A stretch of DNA of 33,292 nucleotides from UMGS1781 sp045650705 (GTDB lineage: Bacteria; Bacillota; Clostridia; TANB77; CAG-508), in the NCBI GenBank assembly GCA_045650705.1, contig JAZRRK010000036.1, forward strand, positions 1-33,292, in the 5' to 3' direction. Positions 23,697-30,832 of this stretch are shown here, piece after piece. The notes below the pieces were generated by a model, which worked only from the letters and a program-made list of their open reading frames with translations, had not been told where the DNA came from and did not search any database. Positions within the stretch are counted from its first letter, which is position 1; each line of letters opens with the position of its first letter. The translations under genes and the position numbers were made by a program.

Positions 23697-24364
23697 AATA
23701 AATATATACAAAGCATATGTAAAGGGTAGAATAGATATAACATATATCTAGTATCATGCCCTTTCTTTTTATTATATAGAATAATAAAGACTATAGATAA
23801 AAATGTACAAATCATATATGGTAAGTAATAAGAAATGGCTATATTTAACCCATACATAGAATTATTTAGTATATAATAAGAATAATTTAATAAAGTAGCA
23901 ATTGAAAAGGAAGATGATAACATTGCTTTATTATTACGAAAAACGTAAAATAAAAATACAATAGTAACACCATAAAAGCCATAGTCGCAATGTAAAAATT
24001 CAGAACATAGGCCCAATATTATGGTGGCAATTATACCAAAGAAAATATTAAATTTATCATATATTATAATGCATAATAATCCTAGAATTAAAGTAAAAAT
24101 AACATTAAGAGCAAAGCTTGATGAGATTATAGAATAAAATAGCATAAAAGGAATTTGGGAAATAAGTGCAAATATAAGTAAACGACCAATATATTTTTTC
24201 ACATTACGTGTATGAACATATCCCTCAGAAATTTGAAAAGCAAAAATAGGGAAAGCTAAACGACCAATATAATTAAAATAGGAAGGACCATCAAATATAA
24301 CATATCCAATATGATCTATAAACATTGTAATACATGCGATAATTTTTAAAACAAAAGCACTCAT
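23681..24364 (-). CDS. TraX-family membrane protein
   Basis: A polytopic membrane protein, about 227 residues from the ATG at 24364 (GGAG eight bases upstream); an upstream ATG at 24418 would add residues without hydrophobic or conserved character. The family pattern is clear: KIIACITMFIDHIGYVIF, GRLAFPIFAFQISEGYVHT, LISQIPF and the terminal LYLFYPLHMLCIYLF. The F-plasmid TraX acetylates pilin; chromosomal clostridial relatives occur without conjugation genes and their substrate is unknown. The C-terminus overlaps gpr tail to tail. Confidence 0.87.
   Translation of the reverse strand: MSAFVLKIIACITMFIDHIGYVIFDGPSYFNYIGRLAFPIFAFQISEGYVHTRNVKKYIGRLLIFALISQIPFMLFYSIISSSFALNVIFTLILGLLCIIIYDKFNIFFGIIATIILGLCSEFLHCDYGFYGVTIVFLFYVFRNNKAMLSSSFSIATLLNYSYYILNNSMYGLNIAISYYLPYMICTFLSIVFIILYNKKKGHDTRYMLYLFYPLHMLCIYLFYLIS
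23722..23773 (+). terminator. Possible gpr terminator inside traX-like gene
   Basis: AAAGGG ... AGATATA-ACA-TATATCT ... CCCTTTCTTTTTATT form a nested stem followed by a T-run on the plus strand. It lies within the minus-strand coding region, so the two genes share DNA for termination. Confidence 0.5.
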
Positions 24365-24429
24365 ATAATTTCTCCACTTTTTTAAAATATTTATACCATA
24401 ATAAGATATTAAAGTCAAATAGAAGATAA

Positions 24430-25287
24430 TTATTTTGTACTAAAAATTCCTTTAGATTTTTTTAATTTGTGCAAATTACATAAGTCACAGTCAGCACAGA
24501 TATATACACGATTATCAAATATTAGTTTTAAAGTATTTATAAAATCATCAGCTTCATCTATTAAATGTATATATAATTTTTGTGGAAGCAAAGTAAGTAA
24601 TGAATTAAGAGCAAAATCATTTGAAGAAAAGGTAATATCTGAAAAGTATTTTGTATTAATTAAGTCATTACTAAATTTAATAATATTTTTAGATCCATCT
24701 AATAAAATGGATTCTTGATTTTTATAAATTAAATGTATTGAACCACATCCACATGGCGTAGAAGAAATATATGATTTAAGTAAAGTTATAAATTCATTAT
24801 ATTCTCTATCTATAATAAATTTATTAACACACATATCAACCATAGAATCTAATTCTTTAATGTAATTATTTAATCTAAAATTAACAAATCCATCTAATAT
24901 AACATATTTATTTTCTGCAAAGTAGTTATAAAATGAATTAGAAATAAGATTAAACATTGAAATAGAGTTAGAAAAATCTACAGAAGTCAAGCATATATTA
25001 TATATTTGTTTTTTTTCTTCATCAGAAAAGTAAAAATAATTCACATTTAGTAGTTGTTTAATTAAATTAGGCTCATAAAAATCTATTACTACATATGATA
25101 ATAAAACAGAAATTTTGTTTAAAAATAAATCTGTATCATTACCTGTATAATGAATAATAACATTAGTATAATATTTAAAATCATAGCAAGATACATATAT
25201 GTCTTTTAATTCAAAATATTCAAATTCATCTAGTAGATAATCTGCTATATGCTTGTTATTAGTTTTAATACAAATACTTTTAAACAA
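24430..25287 (-). CDS. ytxC: YtxC-like sporulation protein
   Basis: About 285 residues with the YtxC pattern: FVNFRLNNYIKELDSMVDMCVNKFIIDREYNEFITLLKSY in the middle and NSLLTLLPQKLYIH toward the end. YtxC-type proteins are conserved in spore formers; the molecular function is not known. Start: a TTG at 25287 is well spaced from GGAGG; an in-frame GTG at 25302 would overlap that ribosome site and is less likely. A C-terminal C-A-D-C-D-L-C-N cysteine cluster and a CGCGS segment could bind metal. It is downstream of family A copy 3. Confidence 0.8.
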   Translation of the reverse strand: MFKSICIKTNNKHIADYLLDEFEYFELKDIYVSCYDFKYYTNVIIHYTGNDTDLFLNKISVLLSYVVIDFYEPNLIKQLLNVNYFYFSDEEKKQIYNICLTSVDFSNSISMFNLISNSFYNYFAENKYVILDGFVNFRLNNYIKELDSMVDMCVNKFIIDREYNEFITLLKSYISSTPCGCGSIHLIYKNQESILLDGSKNIIKFSNDLINTKYFSDITFSSNDFALNSLLTLLPQKLYIHLIDEADDFINTLKLIFDNRVYICADCDLCNLHKLKKSKGIFSTK

Positions 25288-25404
25288 AAAAATTCCCTCC
25301 ACATAAATAGTATCTACTAAAAAAATTTAGATATACATATTTTATGAAAAGGAAATAAAAGTGTTACAATAGCATTTATAAATCTAAAATATTAATAAAA
25401 GCAT

Positions 25405-25562
25405 CTGTTAATTATAATTATTTTTAACTTGCGGTCTCAAGCCGCGGTATATTGACTACCAAAATTTAATTTGATGGCTACGATAATTACTATTGGTATA
25501 ATAATTGCACGCCTCCGGCTACTCAAGGGTCGACCTCGTTTTCAAATAATTATAATTTACAG
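25405..25562 (-). repeat. Structured repeat family A, copy 3 (reverse orientation)
   Basis: Read on the minus strand, the family A core (CGAGGTCGACCCTTGAGTAG, CCGGAGGCGTGCAATTAT, ATCGTAGCC, CCGCGGCTTGAGACCGCAAG) is closed by an 18-19 bp inverted repeat with one central mismatch. The stem sequence differs from copies 1, 2 and 4. It lies between the GH57 gene and ytxC, co-oriented with both. Between it and the ytxC start (25288-25404) there is AT-rich DNA without a clear promoter. Confidence 0.85.
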
Positions 25563-25579
25563 CTTCTTGGTTTAATATT

Positions 25580-27172
25580 TTAATAATAAATCATATAATC
25601 AATTTCTGGAAATATACAATCCTTTTTTGATATGTTAGTTAAAAAGTTTTCATCTATTTCGTTATTTTTTAATTGTTCATATAATTTTGTAAAACGCCCA
25701 ATGTGATCTTTTATTCTCTTTTTAGCATAATCAACCATAGTACCATGGGTTATAATAAATAACCAATCACTGCTTTGAGCAAGTAATAATTCTCTTGCAC
25801 ACTGATTTAAGGCTTGTTTCTTAAGCTTATTTTTTTCGTTAGGGAAAAGATGAGCAAGCTCTACCATTCTGTCTCCAGCAACGTGTAAATGTCTATGAAC
25901 ATAGTCATTTGAAGTATTTAACCACACTTCACTATAACCATTTGCTCCCCAACTAGATATACAAGGTGAACAAACTTGTATTTCAGGAAATTTATCTATA
26001 TATTCTCCTGGAGTAGTTAGTTTAAAATTGCCTTTATCATAATGTATTTTTTTAAACAAAATATATAACCAATATGGACCCTCATACCACCAATGACCAT
26101 ATAATTCAGCATCATAAGGACAAACAACAAGAGGCTTTGCAGGAGTCATTATATTTGATAACTCATCAATTTGGTCAACTCTTGAATCAAAGAAATGACC
26201 AGCTTGTTTTTCAGCAGAATCATTTGCCCATTGTAAGTTATAATAGTCCTTAAAATCTCCTTTCGATGTTATTCTATGATATTTTATACCAGTATTTACT
26301 CTAACACCATTTTTTGCGATATAAGGTTTAATATAATCATAATCAGCATCATAACCGATATCACGATAAAACTCACGATAGTTAAAATCTCCAGGGTATC
26401 CACAAACAGAGCTCCATACTTGTTTTGAACTTTCTATATCTCTACCAAATGCTACAATACCATTTGGAGAAACAATAGGTGCAAAAGTACCAAATATAGG
26501 AGTAGGGTTTGCATATAAAATTCCATGAGATTCAGTAATAATATATTCTATTCCAAACTCTTTTAAATACTTGTCCGCCTCATGTACATAACCACATTCA
26601 GGAAGCCAAATTCCCCTTGGTTGTTTTCCAAAATATTTTTTATATGTTTGAACACCAACAGCAATTTGTGCTCTAATAGTTTTTTCATTAACATATAATA
26701 TAGGGAAGTAACCATGTGTGGCTCCACAAGTTATAATTTCTAACACACCAATATCTTGGAAATGTTTAAATTGTTCAATTAAATTACAATTGTATACATC
26801 TTTAAATAAATGTAAATCGTTAGAATAACGATCAAAATAATATTTAGAAAGTTCATTTAATCTTGAATCATAAGAAGTCCTTTTTATTTCTTTCTGAGCA
26901 AGTTCAATGTGCTTTTTTAAATATTTTATATATCTACCTTGAAGTAATTTATTATCAAACATATTTAATAAAGGGGGAGTAAGTGTCATAGTAATTTTAA
27001 AGTCCACTTTTTCCTCCTCTAATTTTTTAAAATTTGTAAGTAATGGTATATATGTTTCAGAAATGGCTTCAAATAGCCATTCCTCTTCTAAATAGTCTTC
27101 ACTTTCAGGGTGATGTATAAAAGGCAGATGTGCGTGTAAGATGAAACTTACATATCCTTTGGGATTATCCAT
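25580..27172 (-). CDS. GH57 1,4-alpha-glucan branching enzyme
   Basis: Forms alpha-1,6 branches in glycogen-like glucans by transglycosylation. 530 residues, typical of the GH57 branching-enzyme group (catalytic domain plus DUF1957). The N-terminal HAHLPFIHHPE signature is followed by the putative nucleophile in IWLPECGY (E192) and the acid/base in VVCPYDAELYGHWWYEGP (D354), matching the E and D of the Thermococcus kodakarensis enzyme (E183 and D354). AAAGGAG precedes the ATG, 15 bases after the DUF4912 gene. No other glycogen genes are in the window. Confidence 0.9.
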   Translation of the reverse strand: MDNPKGYVSFILHAHLPFIHHPESEDYLEEEWLFEAISETYIPLLTNFKKLEEEKVDFKITMTLTPPLLNMFDNKLLQGRYIKYLKKHIELAQKEIKRTSYDSRLNELSKYYFDRYSNDLHLFKDVYNCNLIEQFKHFQDIGVLEIITCGATHGYFPILYVNEKTIRAQIAVGVQTYKKYFGKQPRGIWLPECGYVHEADKYLKEFGIEYIITESHGILYANPTPIFGTFAPIVSPNGIVAFGRDIESSKQVWSSVCGYPGDFNYREFYRDIGYDADYDYIKPYIAKNGVRVNTGIKYHRITSKGDFKDYYNLQWANDSAEKQAGHFFDSRVDQIDELSNIMTPAKPLVVCPYDAELYGHWWYEGPYWLYILFKKIHYDKGNFKLTTPGEYIDKFPEIQVCSPCISSWGANGYSEVWLNTSNDYVHRHLHVAGDRMVELAHLFPNEKNKLKKQALNQCARELLLAQSSDWLFIITHGTMVDYAKKRIKDHIGRFTKLYEQLKNNEIDENFLTNISKKDCIFPEIDYMIYY

Positions 27173-27187
27173 AGTAGAACTCCTTTG

Positions 27188-28069
27188 TTAGAAGCTTGAA
27201 GTTGGATTATTCTCTAAATCCTTTAATTCTTCAGCTTCATATATTTTTTTATAAACATCATAAATATTGTATACTTTACCAGCATACTTCATAAATTCAA
27301 ATTTAGAAACATTTTTCGAAGTTGTAGCATTAGTTTTAACATTTCTAAAAAATACTGTTTGAGTATTCTTCTCAAATAAAATATGGTTATTTGGTACTTC
27401 AATTATATTAGAAGAAGTCACATACATATAATTACTTGGCAAATCTACTATATTAGAAATTGAACGTCTACCAAGTTCTATTTCATATTCACAATTTGCA
27501 TCATTTATATTAAAATACCAACTATTAGCAAAGTCATTTATTTCAATTTCAAAAGAATAATTCATTGTTTTATTATGAACTACTAAAATTGGAACAGTAT
27601 GGCTAAAGAAATCTTTTCCATATTTATCTAAATAAGCTTCTCTATCTGAATCTGAAATATCCCAATAAACAAATAGTGTATTAGGTGTTTGAGCTAATAT
27701 TTTTACAATAGTTTGATTATATCTATATGGTAAATCATAATATTCTATAATATCTACTTTATTTGGTTGTTCTTTCTTTGTAGTTTTTGATTGAGTTGTT
27801 TTTTTAGAAGACTTACTAGTAGAAACTTTTTTGGTATTAGATTTACTAGAAGATTTAGAATTAGAAGCTTTGCGGGCCTTATTAGTAGTTACTTTTTTAT
27901 CAGCAGTAGAAGTTTTTGACTTTGTATTTTTAGTAGGATTAGCTGATTTATTAGAAGTAGTTACTTTTGAAGTATTAGAATTATTATCTTTGTTTATACT
28001 ACTTTTAGACTTTGTAGTTTTCTTCTTAATAGGTTTATCCTCAATTAAGTCCTTTGTGTTCTTTTGCAT
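27188..28069 (-). CDS. DUF4912 protein with a long K/S/T-rich N-terminus
   Basis: 293 residues. Residues about 1-100 are a low-complexity, highly basic Lys/Ser/Thr/Asn tract; the DUF4912 domain follows (YRYNQTIVKILAQTPNTLFVYWDIS; WYFNINDANCEYEIELGRR), with a short acidic tail. DUF4912 resembles carbohydrate-binding or sandwich folds and is often next to GH57 enzymes, so it may bind the same glucan or tether the enzyme. AAGGAGG precedes the ATG. The basic tract resembles histone-H1-like or eukaryote-like tails and could hold the protein to nucleic acid or the wall (guess). Confidence 0.85.
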   Translation of the reverse strand: MQKNTKDLIEDKPIKKKTTKSKSSINKDNNSNTSKVTTSNKSANPTKNTKSKTSTADKKVTTNKARKASNSKSSSKSNTKKVSTSKSSKKTTQSKTTKKEQPNKVDIIEYYDLPYRYNQTIVKILAQTPNTLFVYWDISDSDREAYLDKYGKDFFSHTVPILVVHNKTMNYSFEIEINDFANSWYFNINDANCEYEIELGRRSISNIVDLPSNYMYVTSSNIIEVPNNHILFEKNTQTVFFRNVKTNATTSKNVSKFEFMKYAGKVYNIYDVYKKIYEAEELKDLENNPTSSF

Positions 28070-28110
28070 TAAAAATCCTCCTTAGTAAATAATATTCATT
28101 ATTCCATAAT

Positions 28111-28139
28111 ATAGTATATCAAAAACAAAATAAATTCAA
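28111..28139 (-). promoter_or_regulatory. Probable promoter of the DUF4912-GH57 operon
   Basis: On the minus strand TTGAAT (28139-28134), 17 bases, TACTAT (28116-28111), about 40 bases before the start codon. The -10 box is a 4/6 match. It lies downstream of repeat B copy 2, so the repeat would not be in this leader. Confidence 0.45.
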
Positions 28140-28202
28140 GAGAATTAGGGAAAATAATAAAAAAAGTATATTATTATTCAAAATTAAATTTATTGGTTGT
28201 CC

Positions 28203-28345
28203 AGAATAGCCCAACGCAGGTGTTATATATTTTTTTCGAAAGAAAAAAGGCGAGAAGCCAACGGCTTACGGATTACCCTCGTAGCCATCTTGACTTTTGT
28301 ATTGAGAAAAAACATATATAACACCGACGAGATTGGGCGGATTTT
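28203..28345 (-). repeat. Structured repeat family B, copy 2 (reverse orientation)
   Basis: Read on the minus strand it shows the same blocks as copy 1: AATCCGCCCAATCTCGTCGG, GTGTTATATATG stem, GATGGCTACGAGGGTAATCC, GTAAGCCGTTGGCTTCTCGCC, and CCTGCGTTGGGCTA. The inner stem is GTGTTATATAT with ATATATAACAC where copy 1 has GGGTTATATAT with ATATATAAGCC. It points toward the DUF4912 gene. Confidence 0.83.
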
Positions 28346-28405
28346 AAAATAATAAGTCTGATTTATAGCAAAAAGCATATTAACTAGTGCGATTTAATAA
28401 TTGGT

Positions 28406-28434
28406 TGACAAAATTATGTTTTTGCAGTAAAATA
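28406..28434 (+). promoter_or_regulatory. Promoter of gdpP
   Basis: TTGACA (28406-28411), 17 bases, TAAAAT (28429-28434), shortly before the AAAGGAGAG site of gdpP. Confidence 0.72.
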
Positions 28435-28462
28435 TAAAGAGTTTAAAAGGAGAGATATTTTT

Positions 28463-30466
28463 ATGTCGAATTATAATATAAAAGCATTAGAAAAGGTAGA
28501 GTCAAAGACAAAAATATACTTAATTATAATAGCGTTATTGTTAATAATACTTTGTATAAATAATATAAATTTTGTAATTCCATCAATAATTTTTTATGTA
28601 GGAGTAATAGCATATACCATATGGGTATACAACAAAAGAAAGGGAGAACTTTCAAGTTATATTAATGAATTAACTTTTTCAGTTGATTCAGCAGCCAAAA
28701 GTTCATTAATAAATTCGCCATTTCCATTAATAATATTAGAAACAGATGGAAATGTTGTATGGAGAAGTTCAACATTTAATAAAGAATTTGCAAATGTTGG
28801 AATAAATGCGTATATAGATGATTTAGCAAAAGAGATAAATTTAGAAATTCAAAATGGAAATTTAAAAGTAGATAAAACAGTAAACATTGGCGATAAGATT
28901 TATCATATAATAGGTAACTATATAAAAATAAAGAAAAAAGATAGAAAAAAAGAAAATAAATATATGATAACATTATACTTTATAGACAATACAGAAATAA
29001 CAAATTTAACAGAGGAATATAATGATGCAAAAGTATGTATGGGAATAATAATGTTAGACAATTATGAAGAAATCATACAAAGAATATCAGAAGAGAGTAA
29101 ACCTCAAATATTAGCTACAATAGAAAAGAAACTATATGAATGGGCAGGAGCATCAGGTGGACTAATAATAAAGAAAGATAGAGATACATATGTATATGTT
29201 TTTGACCAAAAATATTTAGAAGAACTAGAAAATGATAAATTTACGATATTAGATGAGATAAAAGAAATTGAGACAGAAGAAGGAATGCCTATAACTTTGA
29301 GTATTGCAATTTCTAATGAAGGAAATACAAATTATGAAAAATATGAATCTGCATTAGTAGCAATGGATATAGCTCTTGGAAGAGGGGGAGATCAAGCAGT
29401 AGTTAGAAAAGAAGGAAAATATAATTTCTTCGGAGGAAAAGCTCAAGAAGTAGAAAAAAGGACTAAAGTAAAAGCAAGAGTAATATCACATGCATTAGAA
29501 GAATTAATACAAAAAGCAGATAATGTAATGGTAATGGGCCATATGAATGGAGATATAGATTCTCTAGGCTCAAGTTTAGGAATATATAGATTAGCTAAAA
29601 CTTTTGAAAAAGAAACTTATATAGTAAATAACACATATGGATTATCTTTAGAAAACTATATAGAGACTTTAAAACAAGAAGGATATGGAGAAGCAATAGT
29701 AGATAAAAATCAAGCATTAAATATAATAACACCAAATACAGTACTAGTAGTAGTAGACACACATAAAAGAAGTTATGTAGAAGTTCCAGAATTATTAGAA
29801 AAAACAGAAAAAATAGTAATAATAGACCATCATAGAAAAGCACAAGACTTTATAGATAATGCAATATTAACATTCCATGAAGCATATGCTTCATCAGCTT
29901 CAGAATTAGTTACAGAGATAGTAGAATATGCAACACAAGAAGTTACATTAGAACAAATAGAAGCAGAAAGCTTATATGCAGGAATTATGATGGATACTAA
30001 AAACTTTACTTTTAAAACAGGTGTAAGAACATTTGAGGCAGCAGCATATTTAAGAAAATATGGTATAGATATAATAAAAGTAAAGAAATGGTTCCAAAGT
30101 GACTTAGAAAGTTATACTGTAATTGCAGATATAGTAAAAAATGCAGAAGTAGTAAATGATTCAATAGGTATATCTGTGTATGATGAAAAAGATAAAAATG
30201 CAAATTTAATATGTGCCAAAGCAGCGGATGAATTGTTAACTATAAGTGATATAACAGCATCGTTTGTATTAGGGCATATGGGAGAAAAAATCTGTATAAG
30301 TGGTCGTTCAATTGGAGATATAAATGTACAAGTAATATTAGAAAAACTAGGTGGCGGAGGACATATAACTCTTGCAGGAGCACAATTAGAAGGATTTACA
30401 ATGGAAGATGCAAAAGCAGAGCTTATAATACGCATAAACGAGTATTTTACAGAGAATAATGTTTAA
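28463..30466 (+). CDS. gdpP: Cyclic-di-AMP phosphodiesterase GdpP
   Basis: Hydrolyses c-di-AMP to pApA, affecting potassium/osmotic and wall homeostasis. 667 residues, normal length. Two membrane segments (about 17-60), a PAS domain (about 75-170, PLIILETDGNVVWRSSTF), a degenerate GGDEF domain (about 175-310), then DHH: VMGHMNGDIDSLGSS (about 358), VVVDTHKRS and IIDHHRKAQ (about 453), and DHHA1 ending GGGGHITLAGAQL (about 630). The first motif has N-G-D-I-D where N-P-D-x-D is common. ATG follows AAAGGAGAG. The downstream GGG/CCC stem is a weak terminator. Confidence 0.95.
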   Translation: MSNYNIKALEKVESKTKIYLIIIALLLIILCINNINFVIPSIIFYVGVIAYTIWVYNKRKGELSSYINELTFSVDSAAKSSLINSPFPLIILETDGNVVWRSSTFNKEFANVGINAYIDDLAKEINLEIQNGNLKVDKTVNIGDKIYHIIGNYIKIKKKDRKKENKYMITLYFIDNTEITNLTEEYNDAKVCMGIIMLDNYEEIIQRISEESKPQILATIEKKLYEWAGASGGLIIKKDRDTYVYVFDQKYLEELENDKFTILDEIKEIETEEGMPITLSIAISNEGNTNYEKYESALVAMDIALGRGGDQAVVRKEGKYNFFGGKAQEVEKRTKVKARVISHALEELIQKADNVMVMGHMNGDIDSLGSSLGIYRLAKTFEKETYIVNNTYGLSLENYIETLKQEGYGEAIVDKNQALNIITPNTVLVVVDTHKRSYVEVPELLEKTEKIVIIDHHRKAQDFIDNAILTFHEAYASSASELVTEIVEYATQEVTLEQIEAESLYAGIMMDTKNFTFKTGVRTFEAAAYLRKYGIDIIKVKKWFQSDLESYTVIADIVKNAEVVNDSIGISVYDEKDKNANLICAKAADELLTISDITASFVLGHMGEKICISGRSIGDINVQVILEKLGGGGHITLAGAQLEGFTMEDAKAELIIRINEYFTENNV

Positions 30467-30472
30467 CAAATG

Positions 30473-30505
30473 AAATGGGGAGCGTTTGCTTACCCATTTT
30501 GTTGA
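30473..30505 (+). terminator. Weak terminator-like stem after gdpP
   Basis: AAATGGGG and CCCATTTT pair around an AGCG..GCTTA loop; only TTTTGTTG follows. The rest of 30506-30612 is AT-rich without recognisable features. Confidence 0.4.
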
Positions 30506-30612
30506 ATAATGTAAAAAACTTTTTAGAAATATACTACCAAATATGACAAAAAAATTAGTTATTAAGATATATAATTGGATTAGTAATTAGAAATCTATAA
30601 TATTACTTGTCA

Positions 30613-30782
30613 TTCTAAAACTTATATAATATAGATTGCAAACGAGGTCGACCCTTGAGTAGCCGGAGGCGTGCAATTATTATACCAATATTAATTATCG
30701 TAGCTATTAAATTAGATTTTGGTAGTCAATATACCGCGGCTGGAGACCGCAAGTTAAAATCTATATTATATAAGTTTTAGAA
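30613..30782 (+). repeat. Structured repeat family A, copy 4
   Basis: A 25-bp perfect inverted repeat (30613-30637 with 30758-30782) closes the family A core (GCAAACGAGGTCGACCC ... GCGGCTGGAGACCGCAAG). The inner 15 or so bases of the stem match copy 1, the outer ones do not, yet pairing is complete in both. It ends about 50 bases before spoIIE and is co-oriented with it. Confidence 0.87.
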
Positions 30783-30832
30783 GTTAAGATGAATTTTGTA
30801 CAAAAAACATAAAGAGGAAAGGATTTAAGCTA

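Noticed and set aside
23681..24364. Conjugative element indicated by the TraX-like gene
   Set aside because: No relaxase, coupling protein, integrase or pilus genes are nearby; TraX-family proteins are common on clostridial chromosomes.
9063..30782. CRISPR repeats
   Set aside because: The four copies are dispersed over 21 kb in both orientations, about 160 bases long, with no regular spacers or cas genes.
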